Shown: piece by piece, positions 46,656 through 56,233 of the stretch
Numbering within the stretch: position 1 is the first letter of the stretch
Layout: every line of letters starts with the position of its first letter
Source of the DNA: Propionivibrio sp.
Lineage (GTDB): Bacteria; Pseudomonadota; Gammaproteobacteria; Burkholderiales; Rhodocyclaceae
Reading direction: 5' to 3'
Length of the DNA stretch: 58,147 nt
NCBI RefSeq assembly: GCF_016790145.1
Contig: NZ_JAEUOI010000127.1
Location: forward strand, 1-58,147
Translations under genes and position numbers: made by a program
Notes under the pieces: generated by a model
Told to the model about the DNA's origin: nothing
Database searches by the model: none
The model's input: the letters and a program-made list of their open reading frames with translations, nothing else

Positions 46656-47690
46656 TCAATCAGCTTGTGCCGAGAGTTCGCGCAAGTCGGCGAGCAGCGC
46701 ATCAACGCTTTCCGGCCTTGTATCCCAGGCGCACATGAAGCGGGCACCTCCTGCACCGATAAAAGTGTAGAAGCGCCAGCCGCGCACACGTAACCCGTCC
46801 TGTACCGACCGCGGCAACACGACGAAAACGCCGTTGGCCTCTACCGGAAACAGCAGGTTAGCGCCGGGAACTGAAGCCAGACCAATGGCCAGTCGCTGCG
46901 CCATGGCGTTGGCGTGGCCGGCATGTCGCCGCCAGATTTCTCCCTCAAGGATTCCGAGCCAGGGAGCCGCAAGGAAGCGCATCTTGGAGGCCAGTTGTCC
47001 GGCCTGTTTGCAGCGCCAGGCAAAATCTTCTGACAGCGCGCGGTCAAAAAAAATGACCGCCTCGCCCATCGGCAAGCCCATTTTGGTACCGCCGAAGCAC
47101 AGCACATCGACGCCGGCACGCCAGGTGAGATCGGCCGGTGTTACGTCGAGCGAGGCCACGGCATTGGCAAAGCGAGCGCCATCCATGTGCACGCGCAGTC
47201 CGAAGTGATGCGCCAACTCGGCGATGGCAGCGATCTCCGTCGGGCGATAGAGCGTACCAACCTCGGTGGCCTGGGTCAGCGTAACAACGTGAGGCTTGGG
47301 ATAGTGAATGTCGTTCCGACGCGATATGACCTCACGCACGGTCTCGGGCGTGAGTTTGCCGTCCTCGCCTTTGGCCAGGAGCAGCTTGGAGCCATTGGAA
47401 AAGAACTCAGGACCGCCGCATTCGTCGGTTTCCACGTGTGCCAGCTCGTGGCAAATGACACTGTGGTAACTCTGGCAGAGCGAAGCCAGTGCCAGCGAAT
47501 TGGCGGCAGTGCCGTTGAATACAAAATAGACATCGCAATCGGTAGCAAACAGGTCACGCAGGCGGTCCGAAGCCTGCCGTGTCCATTCGTCATCGCCATA
47601 GGACGGGGCGTGACCGGCATTGGCTGCAAGCAGCGCCTGCAGGGCTTCGGGGCAGATTCCTGCGTAGTTGTCACTGGCAAAGTGCTGCAT
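46656..47690 (-). CDS. ltaE: Low-specificity L-threonine aldolase
   Basis: A 344-residue PLP enzyme of the fold type I aldolases that cleaves threonine/allo-threonine to glycine and acetaldehyde. FASDNYAGICPEALQALLAA begins the protein; FNGTAANSLALASL binds the cofactor phosphate; GLRVHMDGARFANAVASLDV holds the PLP-binding Asp; and LCFGGTKMGLPMGEAVIFFD carries the Schiff-base Lys. The C-terminus RFMCAWDTRPESVDALLADL is also typical. Glyoxylate/glycine metabolism links loosely with the neighbouring aceA. The gap to the next gene upstream is about 75 bases. Confidence 0.92.
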   Translation of the reverse strand: MQHFASDNYAGICPEALQALLAANAGHAPSYGDDEWTRQASDRLRDLFATDCDVYFVFNGTAANSLALASLCQSYHSVICHELAHVETDECGGPEFFSNGSKLLLAKGEDGKLTPETVREVISRRNDIHYPKPHVVTLTQATEVGTLYRPTEIAAIAELAHHFGLRVHMDGARFANAVASLDVTPADLTWRAGVDVLCFGGTKMGLPMGEAVIFFDRALSEDFAWRCKQAGQLASKMRFLAAPWLGILEGEIWRRHAGHANAMAQRLAIGLASVPGANLLFPVEANGVFVVLPRSVQDGLRVRGWRFYTFIGAGGARFMCAWDTRPESVDALLADLRELSAQAD

Positions 47691-47765
47691 GACGGCTCCA
47701 GAAAACGAAGAAGGCGCTTATTCTCGCACTCTAGGTCTCTGAAACCGAAATTTGCCCTGGGATTG

Positions 47766-48257
47766 CTAAGTCAACGCCTGACTTGAGACCAGGATGCCGT
47801 CCTCGTCGGCATAGAGGAAGTCGCCAGGGTTGAAGCTGACACCGCCGAAAGTCACCGTAAGGTCGCGCTCGCCTGTTCCCCTTTTGATGCTGCGCTGCGG
47901 GTGGGTGTCGAGTGCGCGCACACCAATGTCAATGCTGTTTATTTCGACAGAATCACGGATACATCCGTAAACGATCACCCCTTCCCAACCGTTTTTCTGT
48001 GCCAGAACGGCCAGCAGGTCGCCAACCAGCGCGCAGCGCATCGATCCGCCGCCGTCGATGACAAGCACTTTGCCCTGTCCGTCTTCGCCGAAGGTGGTGC
48101 GCACGAGTGCGTTGTCTTCGAATAGCTTCAGGGTGACGATACGGCCGCTGAATGTAGCGCGTGCACCATAACATTTGAACATCGGGGCGACAACGCGGAC
48201 CGTTTTGCCGAGTTCGCCTTCAAAAGCATCGCAGAGGTCGGGGGTCTTGAAGCTCAT
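47766..48257 (-). CDS. RraA-family protein (RNase E regulator / HMG aldolase-like)
   Basis: A 163-residue protein of the RraA/class II aldolase family. MSFKTPDLCDAFEGELGKTV and MFKCYGARATFSGRIVTLKL open it. The region from VGDLLAVLAQ through WEGVIVYGCIRDSVEI contains the Asp and the Arg-Asp pair, about 20 residues apart, that mark 4-hydroxy-4-methyl-2-oxoglutarate/oxaloacetate aldolases. True RraA proteins that inhibit RNase E look very similar, so either function is possible. The ATG at 48,257 is preceded by GGAGAAAC and gives the family length. Confidence 0.88.
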   Translation of the reverse strand: MSFKTPDLCDAFEGELGKTVRVVAPMFKCYGARATFSGRIVTLKLFEDNALVRTTFGEDGQGKVLVIDGGGSMRCALVGDLLAVLAQKNGWEGVIVYGCIRDSVEINSIDIGVRALDTHPQRSIKRGTGERDLTVTFGGVSFNPGDFLYADEDGILVSSQALT

Positions 48258-48296
48258 GAGTTTCTCCATGGCGCTGAGTTCGTCGCATATCATACG

Positions 48297-48327
48297 AAAA
48301 AACGGCCATGCGCCAAGGCATGGCCGT
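48297..48327 (-). terminator. Intrinsic terminator downstream of clpA
   Basis: On the minus strand ACGGCCATGC/GCATGGCCGT is a ten-pair stem with a six-base loop, followed by TTTTTT. It lies about 15 bases after the clpA stop. Confidence 0.88.
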
Positions 48328-48340
48328 CTCCCAGGTGTTT

Positions 48341-50599
48341 TCAGACGACTTCGGCGGTTTCTTCTTTGAACGACAGCTTTATCTTGCCATCCTCGCCAAT
48401 GTCGACGGTGACGTGGCCGCCACTGGCCAGCTTGCCGAACAACAGTTCGTCGGCCAGCGCCGAGCGGATGGTGTCCTGAATCAGCCGTGCCATCGGACGT
48501 GCTCCCATTAATGGGTCAAAACCGTTACTTGCCAGATGACTCTTGAGCGCATCGGTGAAGGTGGCTTCCACTTTCTTCTCGTGCAACTGTTCCTCCAGTT
48601 GCATCAGGAATTTGTCGACGACGCGCAGGATAACGTCGTGGTCAAGTGCCTTGAAGGAGATGGTGGCGTCGAGCCGGTTACGGAACTCGGGAGTGAACAG
48701 GCGCTTGATCTCGACCATTTCGTCACCGGCCTGCTTGGCGTTGGTAAACCCCATGCTTGTTTTCTGAATGGATTCCTGTCCGGCATTGGTGGTCATGATG
48801 ATCACCGCGTTGCGGAAATCGGCCTTGCGCCCGTTATTGTCAGTCAAGGTGCCGTGATCCATGACTTGAAGCAGGATGTTGTAGATGTCAGGATGCGCTT
48901 TTTCAATTTCGTCGAGCAGCAGCACGCAATAGGGCTTCTTGGTGACTGCTTCGGTCAACTGGCCACCCTGATCAAAGCCGACATAACCCGGAGGGGCACC
49001 AATCAGCCGTGAGACGGCGTGCCGCTCCATGTATTCGGACATGTCGAAACGAATCAATTCGTTGCCGAGACAGTAAGCGAGTTGTCTGGCAACTTCGGTT
49101 TTGCCGACGCCGGTCGGGCCGGAAAAAAGAAAGCTGCCGATCGGCTTGGCCGGATTGCCAAGTCCGGAGCGCGACATCTTGATGGCCTTGGCCAGTGCAT
49201 CAATCGCGGCTTCCTGCCCGAAGACGACAGCTTTCAGATCGCGGTCGATGTTTTTCAAGGCATGACGGTCATCCGACGAGACATGTGTTGACGGGATGCG
49301 GGCGATCTTGGCAACGATTTCTTCGATGTCCTGCTTGCCGATCATTTTTTTCTGTCTGGACTTTGGCAGGATACGCTGCGCAGCACCTGCTTCATCAATG
49401 ACGTCGATGGCCTTGTCCGGCAAGTGGCGGTCGGAGATGAAGCGCACCGAGAGCTCTACGGCAGAAGTCAGCGCAGCGGCCGAGTACTTGATGCCGTGGT
49501 GTGACTCGAAGCGAGTTTTCAGACCCTTCAGGATTTCAACGGTTTCGGCGATCGAAGGCTCATTAACGTCGATCTTCTGGAAGCGTCGCGACAGCGCGTG
49601 ATCTTTCTCGAAAATGCCCCGGTACTCGGTGTATGTTGTCGCACCGATACACTTGAGCTGGCCGTTGGAGAGTGCCGGCTTGAGCAGGTTTGATGCATCC
49701 AGCGTACCGCCGGACGCCGACCCGGCACCGATCAGCGTGTGGATCTCGTCGATAAACAGGATCGCATGCGGGTTTTCGCTCAACTGCTTGAGAACGCCCT
49801 TCAGGCGTTGCTCGAAGTCGCCGCGATACTTGGTACCCGCCAGCAGAGCACCCATGTCCAGGGCGTAGACGCTTGCCTTCTCGAGAATCTCCGGTACGTT
49901 ATGTTCAACGATCCGGCGGGCAAGACCTTCGGCAATGGCGGTTTTGCCAACTCCCGCTTCGCCAGCCAGCAAGGGGTTGTTCTTGCGACGGCGGCAGAGG
50001 GTCTGAATCACACGCTCGAGTTCCTTTTCCCGTCCGATCAAGGGATCGATCTTGCCTTGCAGGGCAAGATCGTTGAGATTGACGGTGTAGCTCTCCAGGG
50101 GGCCGGCTGTGGTTTGCGTCTCGTTTTCGGTTTCAACGCCATGTTCGCTACGTGCCGTGCTCTGCGGTACCTTGCTGATGCCGTGGGAAATGAAATTGAC
50201 CACGTCCAGCCGGTTTATGCCCTGCTTCTGCAGATAGTAAACCGCGTGTGAATCCTTTTCACCAAAAATGGCGACCAGTACATTGGCGCCATTAACCTCT
50301 TTTTTCCCGGACGACTGGACATGCAGGATAGCGCGCTGGATAACGCGCTGGAAACCAAGCGTCGGTTGCGTATCGATATCCTCTTCGCCATCAACCGTCG
50401 GTGTGTGCTCAACAATGAATTTGGTCAGATCCCTGCGCAACTGCTCGATATTTCCGCCACAGGCGCGCAGTGTTTCTGCCGCGGACGGGTTATCGAGCAG
50501 TGCAAGCAGAAGGTGCTCGACCGTGATGAACTCGTGACGTTTTTGCCGTGCCTCGACAAAGGCCATGTGCAAGCTGACTTCTAGTTCCTGCGCGATCAT
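48341..50599 (-). CDS. clpA: ATP-dependent Clp protease ATP-binding subunit ClpA
   Basis: A 752-residue AAA+ unfoldase that feeds ClpP. The N-domain starts [20 protein letters not shown]. The first ATPase module has [20 protein letters not shown] and [20 protein letters not shown]; the second has [20 protein letters not shown] and [20 protein letters not shown]. The ClpP-binding loop and C-terminal region are present. Its ATG follows directly on the clpS stop (TGA-ATG), so the two are translationally coupled. Confidence 0.98.
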   Translation of the reverse strand: MIAQELEVSLHMAFVEARQKRHEFITVEHLLLALLDNPSAAETLRACGGNIEQLRRDLTKFIVEHTPTVDGEEDIDTQPTLGFQRVIQRAILHVQSSGKKEVNGANVLVAIFGEKDSHAVYYLQKQGINRLDVVNFISHGISKVPQSTARSEHGVETENETQTTAGPLESYTVNLNDLALQGKIDPLIGREKELERVIQTLCRRRKNNPLLAGEAGVGKTAIAEGLARRIVEHNVPEILEKASVYALDMGALLAGTKYRGDFEQRLKGVLKQLSENPHAILFIDEIHTLIGAGSASGGTLDASNLLKPALSNGQLKCIGATTYTEYRGIFEKDHALSRRFQKIDVNEPSIAETVEILKGLKTRFESHHGIKYSAAALTSAVELSVRFISDRHLPDKAIDVIDEAGAAQRILPKSRQKKMIGKQDIEEIVAKIARIPSTHVSSDDRHALKNIDRDLKAVVFGQEAAIDALAKAIKMSRSGLGNPAKPIGSFLFSGPTGVGKTEVARQLAYCLGNELIRFDMSEYMERHAVSRLIGAPPGYVGFDQGGQLTEAVTKKPYCVLLLDEIEKAHPDIYNILLQVMDHGTLTDNNGRKADFRNAVIIMTTNAGQESIQKTSMGFTNAKQAGDEMVEIKRLFTPEFRNRLDATISFKALDHDVILRVVDKFLMQLEEQLHEKKVEATFTDALKSHLASNGFDPLMGARPMARLIQDTIRSALADELLFGKLASGGHVTVDIGEDGKIKLSFKEETAEVV

Positions 50600-50908
50600 T
50601 CAGTTTTCCTCCATGACGCACGCCAGCGGATGCTGGTTATCACGTGCGAAGGTCGCGACCTGCTCGACCTTGGTGGCGGCGACGTCGCGCGGAAAAACTC
50701 CACAGACGCCTCGACCTTCCGTATGTACTTTGAGCATGATTTGTGTCGCTTGTTCGCGGTTCATGGAAAAAAACTTCTGCAATACAAGAACAACGAAGTC
50801 CATTGGTGTGAAGTCATCATTGAGCAACAATACCTTGTAAAGTGGTGGAGGGGCGAGCTTGCTGCGTTTGGCTTCGAGTACGGAGCCTTCCTGATGCTGT
50901 TTTGCCAT
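50600..50908 (-). CDS. clpS: ClpS adaptor (N-end rule)
   Basis: A 102-residue adaptor that brings N-degron substrates to ClpA. After a flexible N-terminus, [20 protein letters not shown] forms the first conserved block and [20 protein letters not shown] the second, including the residues that bind N-terminal aromatic amino acids. Length is typical. It is the first gene of the clpS-clpA pair. Confidence 0.97.
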   Translation of the reverse strand: MAKQHQEGSVLEAKRSKLAPPPLYKVLLLNDDFTPMDFVVLVLQKFFSMNREQATQIMLKVHTEGRGVCGVFPRDVAATKVEQVATFARDNQHPLACVMEEN

Positions 50909-51006
50909 ATCACAATTCTACTCAGTCTTTTCGAATTCCAAAACCGCTTTGTTAGCAGAATTTTACCCATAAACCACACTATGCCAGCATTTGCATTCAA
51001 AAATGC

Positions 51007-51036
51007 TTGACGCATCCGCTATAACTAGCGTACAAA
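51007..51036 (+). promoter_or_regulatory. Candidate promoter of the cold-shock gene
   Basis: TTGACG and TACAAA are separated by 18 bases, about 90 bases upstream of the cold-shock ATG. The leader that would result is long, as is usual for cspA-type mRNAs. Confidence 0.45.
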
Positions 51037-51127
51037 GTCTCCATGTTTCGGTTCAAGTTGTATTTGAATTTCAAACATGCACGTCGGGCGATGCCCGGAT
51101 CTAGTCTCTTTTCAAGGATGTAGCAAT

Positions 51128-51331
51128 ATGGCAACAGGTACAGTTAAGTGGTTCAATGACGCCAAGGGTTTCGGTTTCATTACTCCGGATGATGGCAGTG
51201 AAGATCTTTTCGCCCATTTCTCCGCGATCACCATGGGCGGATTCAAGACCCTCAAAGAGGGCGAGAAGGTTTCTTTTGATGTAACGCAGGGCCCCAAAGG
51301 TAAGCAAGCATCGAATATTGGGCGTGCCTGA
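51128..51331 (+). CDS. cspA: Cold-shock domain protein
   Basis: A 67-residue single OB-fold RNA chaperone. The RNA-binding motifs [12 protein letters not shown] and DLFAHFSAI are intact. AAGGA stands before the ATG, and a longer in-frame ORF upstream lacks support. The chain ends in KQASNIGRA. It is monocistronic, with a promoter candidate upstream and a strong terminator after it. The symbol is by family; many paralogues exist. Confidence 0.95.
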   Translation: MATGTVKWFNDAKGFGFITPDDGSEDLFAHFSAITMGGFKTLKEGEKVSFDVTQGPKGKQASNIGRA

Positions 51332-51350
51332 TTCTCGGTTGCGCCAAGGG

Positions 51351-51375
51351 AACCCGCCTCTGGCGGGTTTTTTTT
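51351..51375 (+). terminator. Intrinsic terminator of the cold-shock gene
   Basis: AACCCGCC and GGCGGGTT arms with a TCT loop are followed by eight T residues, 20 bases after the stop. Confidence 0.93.
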
Positions 51376-51475
51376 CGCCTGATACTGGCAATATTCACGT
51401 TACAACTTGAAACATAAGGCTGCGGTGGAGTCCGCTATCATATTCTCATTTTTTTCAGCATGTCATCCTGCAACT

Positions 51476-52972
51476 GTGATCACTCGCCTTTTAAGTTCGC
51501 TCTGCCGCTTGTCCCGTGCTGTCCTGCCACTGACGATGGCTGCTTTAATGGCCGGGACTTCGTTTGCATTGGCCGATGATCTTCCGGATCTCGGGGAGTC
51601 GGCGCGTGCCGAGTTTTCGCCGCAACTCGAACGCAAGATAGGCGAGAGCATCATGAACGAAATTCGTCTGCGTGAGCCCAGTTACGTCGACGATCCGGAA
51701 ATCAACGACTATCTTGCCAGCCTTGGCAGTCGTCTTGTTGAAGCCAGTGCGAATCCGACCGGCGATTTCCATTTTTTTGCCATACGCGACAACACTGTTA
51801 ATGCATTTGCCATGTTCGGCGGTTTTATAGGAGTGAACACCGGCACCCTTCTTACGGCACAGTCCGAGTCCGAACTGGCAGGTGTTATCGCTCACGAAAT
51901 TGCGCACGTGACCCAGAATCATCTGGCGCGCCAGATCGCCAAAGAGAAACAGAATACGATACCAAGCATGATTGCCATGGCGCTCGGTATACTCGCCGCC
52001 CGCTCCAATTCGAATATTGCTTCGGCTGCCATCGTTTCGACTCAGGCCGGTCTCGTTCAGGCTCAACTGGCCTATAGCCGCGACTTCGAGCGAGAGGCGG
52101 ACCGTATGGGATATCAATCACTCGACAAGGCTGGCTTCGATGTGCGGAGCATGGGTGATTTCTTCGAGCGTCTGCAAAAGGGAGGCCGACTTTACGAGAA
52201 CAATGCGCCAGTCTATTTACGTTCGCACCCGCTGACGATCGAGCGGATTTCCGATATGCAGAACCGGGCACAAAGTTCGCCCTATCGGCAGGTTGTCAGC
52301 AGCCTTGATTTCCAACTCGTGCGTGCCAAGCTGCGCGCGCTGATGGGTACGCCACGCGAAGCGGTCAGTGAATTCGAAACCCAGTTGCGCGAAAAGAAAT
52401 ATGCGTCGCAAGCCGCCGCTCGTTATGGCCTGGTTTTTGCGCTGATGAGAGCCAAGGATACGTCGGCGGCGCAACGTGAGTTTGAAGCGCTCAGCGCACT
52501 CAAGCTTGCGTCGCCAATGATTGCCGGTCTGGCGGCCGAGATCAAGACAAGCGCCGGCGACCTGCCTGCGGCGCAGGCCATTTACCGCGATGCACTACAG
52601 CGCTTTCCCCAGGCGAGGTCTCTGGCTTATGGTTATGCCGAGTCTCTCTTCGCGGGTCGGCAATACGATCGGGCCCTGGTATTTCTTGATACGCAGTTGC
52701 AACTCAACCTTGCCGATTACAAGCTCTACGGCTTGCAGGCAAAAAACTATGCCGCCTTGGGCAAACGTTTGCCGCAGCACCGGGCACAGGCCGAGTTTTA
52801 CCTGCTGCAGGGGCAACTCGGGCAGGCGGTCGAGCAGTTGCAGTTTGCCCAGCAGGATAGCGATGGCAATTTCCAGGAGCAGTCTGCCGTTGATGCGCGT
52901 CTTCGCGAATTGCGCATTCTGCAGGCTGAAGAAGCAAAGCTGAAAAAGAATGGCGCCTGGAATGGCGGTTAG
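51476..52972 (+). CDS. BepA/YfgC-like periplasmic M48 metalloprotease with TPR domain
   Basis: A 498-residue exported zinc protease of the M48 family with C-terminal TPR helices, akin to BepA, which controls outer-membrane protein and LptD assembly. LAGVIAHEIAHVTQNHLARQ contains HExxH, and YSRDFEREADRMGYQSLDKA supplies the third metal ligand Glu. The TPR-like part begins about residue 290 (AVSEFETQLREKKYASQAAA). The start is unsure. A GTG at 51,476 gives a good signal peptide (LPLTMAALMAGTSFALA before DDLP), while the open frame reaches a TTG at 51,407 with a less natural N-terminus. It is followed 32 bases later by tusA. Confidence 0.85.
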   Translation: MITRLLSSLCRLSRAVLPLTMAALMAGTSFALADDLPDLGESARAEFSPQLERKIGESIMNEIRLREPSYVDDPEINDYLASLGSRLVEASANPTGDFHFFAIRDNTVNAFAMFGGFIGVNTGTLLTAQSESELAGVIAHEIAHVTQNHLARQIAKEKQNTIPSMIAMALGILAARSNSNIASAAIVSTQAGLVQAQLAYSRDFEREADRMGYQSLDKAGFDVRSMGDFFERLQKGGRLYENNAPVYLRSHPLTIERISDMQNRAQSSPYRQVVSSLDFQLVRAKLRALMGTPREAVSEFETQLREKKYASQAAARYGLVFALMRAKDTSAAQREFEALSALKLASPMIAGLAAEIKTSAGDLPAAQAIYRDALQRFPQARSLAYGYAESLFAGRQYDRALVFLDTQLQLNLADYKLYGLQAKNYAALGKRLPQHRAQAEFYLLQGQLGQAVEQLQFAQQDSDGNFQEQSAVDARLRELRILQAEEAKLKKNGAWNGG

Positions 52973-53004
52973 AATGCGTCTTTTTATTCGTTCCGGAACT
53001 GATC

Positions 53005-53232
53005 ATGCAGTTTGATCGAGAACTTGATGTCAAGGGGCTGAGCTGTCCGCTGCCGATCTTGCGTACCAAGAAAGCACTTGCCGAAATGTCCTCCGGCCAG
53101 GTATTGCGCGTTCTGGCCACCGACCCTGGCGCGGTCAAGGATTTTCAGGCCTTCGCGAAGCAGACCGGCAACCACTTGCTGGCCAACGCCGAAGCCGACC
53201 AGGTCTTCGAATTCTATTTCAAGCGCAAGTAA
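53005..53232 (+). CDS. tusA: TusA-family sulfurtransferase
   Basis: A 75-residue SirA/TusA protein that carries persulfide sulfur on a Cys. DVKGLSCPLPILRTKKALAE holds the CPxP active-site motif, and VLRVLATDPGAVKDFQAFAK is the second conserved part. E. coli TusA works in tRNA 2-thiouridylation; other members serve sulfur oxidation or molybdenum cofactor paths, so the exact partner is not fixed. It sits between the BepA-like gene and pabBC. Confidence 0.9.
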   Translation: MQFDRELDVKGLSCPLPILRTKKALAEMSSGQVLRVLATDPGAVKDFQAFAKQTGNHLLANAEADQVFEFYFKRK

Positions 53233-53275
53233 GCCACATTACTGTGGCGGCGTTTCTCCTCCGGGATTTTGAACC

Positions 53276-55078
53276 GTGACATTGGCCGGCGAGCGTTTCG
53301 CCCTGTTCGATGGTGACGGCGGTAGTGCCATTCTTTTGTCGGAGTATCGTCGAACGCTCTGTTTCGATGGTGATGGTGAAGATTGTGCTGATCGAAGCGG
53401 CGATCTGGCTTCGGTGTTTGAGGCCATTGAGGCGGCTTCAGCCAATGGCGAGTGGGTTGCCCTGGCCGCAGACTATGCGCTTGGAGCCTTTTTCGAGCCG
53501 GCCGCCGTAAGGTCCAGGCCTCGCCGGGCAAGCTTGCGTGGCTGGGTGTTTGGTCAAGCCCGGCAACTTGATGTGCGGGCCCTTGAGGCTTTCCTTGACC
53601 AATGTCTGGCCCGTGTGCCCGAATACCTGCGGGTTGCCGGTGTGGCTGAGTTCTCGCCGCGGCTGGAGGCCATGAGCCATGCGGCAAAGGTCGAGCAGAT
53701 CCGGCGTTGGATTACCGAGGGCGACTGTTACCAGATCAACCTGACGTTCCCGCTCGATTTCAGGATTTACGGCCATCCGCTGGCCCTTTATGCGCGTCTG
53801 CGCGAGCGCCAACCGGTACGTTATGGAGCTTACGTCGTCACCCCGGAGGAAACACTGCTTTCCTTCTCGCCCGAGTTGTTCTTTGAGCGCAGCGGTGAGC
53901 GCGTGCTGACGCGACCGATGAAGGGCACCGCGCAACGCGGTGCGACGCCGGAAGACGATGAGGTGCAGCGCATGGCGTTGCTGGCGTCCGAGAAAGAGAG
54001 AGCAGAGAACATCATGATCGTAGACTTGTTGCGCAACGATCTGGGCCGGCTGGCTGCACCCGGCAAGGTTCGGGTTGAATCTCTGTGTGAAGCCGAAGCC
54101 TATCCGAGTCTGTGGCAGGTGGTCTCCAGCGTTTCCGCCGATTTGCCCGATGTGCGTCTGTATGATCTGTTTCGTGCGCTGTTTCCCTGCGGTTCGATTA
54201 CCGGCGCGCCAAAAATTCGTGCCATGCAGCGCATTGCCGATCTGGAGAGCACTCCACGCGGCCTGTATAGCGGAGCACTGGGCTGGGTGGCACCGGGCGG
54301 CGATTGTCGTTTCAACGTCGCCATTCGTACGCTGGAGGTGGCACCGGACGGGCGGGCGAGCCTTGGTGTCGGCAGCGGCATCGTCATTGATTCCGACCCC
54401 GGGCGCGAATACGCTGAATGTCTCCTGAAATCGCGTTTTCTCACCGGTTTCGATCCCGGTTTCGAGCTTATTGAAACGATGCGCCTGGAATTCGGGAAAT
54501 TCCCGCTGTTGACTTTGCATCTGGAGCGGCTTGCGGCTTCGGCGCGAGCGCTTGGTTTTGCGTGTGATGTGCCAGCGCTTGCGGTGGCTCTGACGGAGCT
54601 CTCAACTGACTGTGCAGACGGAATTCATCGTGTGCGATTGACCCTTGCGCATGATGGCCAGTACCGCATCGACCTGACGAAGATGTCTGACGATGGACAA
54701 TCCTGGCAGGTGGTTCTGGCTGATGAAAGACTGGACGCGGACGACTACCTGCTGCGCCACAAGACGAGCGCTCGCAGCCTGTACGATCGGGCTTTGGTAC
54801 GACTGGCCGATCACCCGAAAGTATTTGATGCGCTCTTTCTCAACACACGCGGCGAGGTCTGCGAGGGCGCGCGCAGCAATGTGTTTATCGAGCGCGGCCG
54901 CGTCCTGCTGACGCCACCACTGTCCTGCGGATTGCTGCCCGGAGTCATGCGTCGACATTTGCTTGAGTCGGGTCGTGCGCGTGAATGTGTTCTGACCCTG
55001 GATGATTTGCTGGATGCCCCGGGCATCCATATGGCGAACGCCCTGCGCGGGCTGATACCCGTCAGCATGCGAGCTTGA
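53276..55078 (+). CDS. pabB-pabC: Aminodeoxychorismate synthase component I fused to aminodeoxychorismate lyase
   Basis: A 600-residue fusion for p-aminobenzoate synthesis in the folate path. The PabB part (to about residue 390) has EQIRRWITEGDCYQINLTFP, PMKGTAQRGATPEDDE and CGSITGAPKIRAMQRIADLE, the chorismate-binding blocks. The PabC part (about 400-600) is a PLP aminotransferase-like lyase opening with FELIETMRLEFGKFPLLTLH, with the PLP Lys in LLRHKTSARSLYDRAL and NTRGEVCEGARSNVFIERGR near the C-terminus. The start is GTG at 53,276. PabA is not in the window. Such fusions are known in betaproteobacteria. Confidence 0.93.
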   Translation: MTLAGERFALFDGDGGSAILLSEYRRTLCFDGDGEDCADRSGDLASVFEAIEAASANGEWVALAADYALGAFFEPAAVRSRPRRASLRGWVFGQARQLDVRALEAFLDQCLARVPEYLRVAGVAEFSPRLEAMSHAAKVEQIRRWITEGDCYQINLTFPLDFRIYGHPLALYARLRERQPVRYGAYVVTPEETLLSFSPELFFERSGERVLTRPMKGTAQRGATPEDDEVQRMALLASEKERAENIMIVDLLRNDLGRLAAPGKVRVESLCEAEAYPSLWQVVSSVSADLPDVRLYDLFRALFPCGSITGAPKIRAMQRIADLESTPRGLYSGALGWVAPGGDCRFNVAIRTLEVAPDGRASLGVGSGIVIDSDPGREYAECLLKSRFLTGFDPGFELIETMRLEFGKFPLLTLHLERLAASARALGFACDVPALAVALTELSTDCADGIHRVRLTLAHDGQYRIDLTKMSDDGQSWQVVLADERLDADDYLLRHKTSARSLYDRALVRLADHPKVFDALFLNTRGEVCEGARSNVFIERGRVLLTPPLSCGLLPGVMRRHLLESGRARECVLTLDDLLDAPGIHMANALRGLIPVSMRA

Positions 55079-55110
55079 ATGGTCGGTGACTTACCTGTCT
55101 GTAGAGATCA

Positions 55111-55524
55111 TCAGCCGAAAACGGTAACGACAATTTGTCGTTGATGAGCATGCGTTCGGTGTTCCCACAGATAGATTCCTTGCCAGGTTCCAAGCCGCAG
55201 GCCGCCATGGCTGACCGGCACGGTGATCGAACTGCCCGCCAGAATGTTTCTGCCATGGGCGGCCATGTCATCATCACCTTCGTCGCTGTGCTGGTAGGCG
55301 GGGTCGCCGTCGGCTGCCCAGCGAAGCGCCAGCGTCTCAAGATCGCGACGTACCGAAGGATCGGCGTTTTCGGTAAGGATGACCGAGCAACTGGTATGCA
55401 GAATAAATACGTTGGCGAGACCGGTTTCGATCCGTGAGTCTTGGACGATCTTCGAAACCATTGCCGTAATCTCCGTCGTTCCACGGCCACGGGTCGATAA
55501 CTTGATTGTCTGCTGGTGCGTCAA
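55111..55524 (-). CDS. YjbQ-family protein (UPF0047, secondary thiamine-phosphate synthase type)
   Basis: A 137-residue small beta protein. GRGTTEITAMVSKIVQDSRI and GLANVFILHTSCSVILTENA are family blocks. YQHSDEGDDDMAAHGRNILA and the HGGLRLGTWQGIYLWEHRTH region contain the His and Asp/Glu residues thought to form the active site. E. coli YjbQ shows weak thiamine-phosphate synthase activity; the physiological role is not established. It is followed by dut upstream on the same strand. Confidence 0.88.
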   Translation of the reverse strand: MTHQQTIKLSTRGRGTTEITAMVSKIVQDSRIETGLANVFILHTSCSVILTENADPSVRRDLETLALRWAADGDPAYQHSDEGDDDMAAHGRNILAGSSITVPVSHGGLRLGTWQGIYLWEHRTHAHQRQIVVTVFG

Positions 55525-55577
55525 AACCGTCCCCTTCTATGCATGATTCATGGTAGCCGGTAAGGTCAGGACCAGGA

Positions 55578-56027
55578 TCAGGTTTTCCCCGTGCTGCCAA
55601 ATCCGCCGTCGCCGCGCGTGCTGGCGTCAAACTCGTCAACGACATTGAAGGCGACCTGCATGACCGGGACGACGACGAGTTGTGCCAGGCGATCGAGCGG
55701 GTTGAGCGTGAAGCTCTCCTTGCCGCGATTCCAGGTCGACACCATGATTTCACCTTGATAGTCGGAGTCGATCAAGCCCACCAGATTGCCGAGCACAATG
55801 CCATGTTTGTGACCCAGCCCGGAGCGCGGCAGGATCATCGCCGCGAGACCGGGGTCGGCCAGATGAATGGCGATGCCGGTCGGGATCAGCAGGGTTTCAC
55901 CGGGGTGAATTTTCACCGGCGTCTCAATGCAGGCACGCAAATCAAGGCCGGCCGCGCCGGGGGTGGCGTAGTGCGGCGGGCTGTCCTTGAGCCGGGGGTC
56001 GAGCAGGCGAATGTCAATGCAGTGCAT
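55578..56027 (-). CDS. dut: Deoxyuridine 5'-triphosphate nucleotidohydrolase
   Basis: A 149-residue trimeric dUTPase, which removes dUTP and makes dUMP for thymidylate synthesis. The five family motifs are visible: [54 protein letters not shown] and the C-terminal [11 protein letters not shown] arm that closes on the nucleotide. Length is normal. Confidence 0.97.
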   Translation of the reverse strand: MHCIDIRLLDPRLKDSPPHYATPGAAGLDLRACIETPVKIHPGETLLIPTGIAIHLADPGLAAMILPRSGLGHKHGIVLGNLVGLIDSDYQGEIMVSTWNRGKESFTLNPLDRLAQLVVVPVMQVAFNVVDEFDASTRGDGGFGSTGKT

Positions 56028-56038
56028 GGGGTTTCCGG

Positions 56039-56233
56039 TCAGAAAAGAATGAAGAGGGCAGCGCCCAGCATGGCAACGACAAGCACCAGGAGGGCTATTT
56101 GTTTGGCAAGCCGTGCATTTTCCTGTTCGTCCTCGCGCCAGGCCTGAACCATTCGGCTGGCGCGCCTAAGTGCTTCACGCCCGACGATGCGACGGGTTTT
56201 CTCCTGTACATAGTCGTCGTTCATGGTGTGCAT
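56039..56233 (-). CDS. Small membrane protein, one C-terminal helix
   Basis: A 64-residue protein. The first 40 residues are polar and strongly charged ([20 protein letters not shown]) and may form a helix; residues 43-64 ([20 protein letters not shown]) form one membrane segment at the C-terminus, as in tail-anchored proteins. The ATG at 56,233 overlaps the coaBC stop as ATGA; a second ATG three codons later is also possible. It lies between coaBC and dut. I recognise no family. Confidence 0.7.
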   Translation of the reverse strand: MHTMNDDYVQEKTRRIVGREALRRASRMVQAWREDEQENARLAKQIALLVLVVAMLGAALFILF

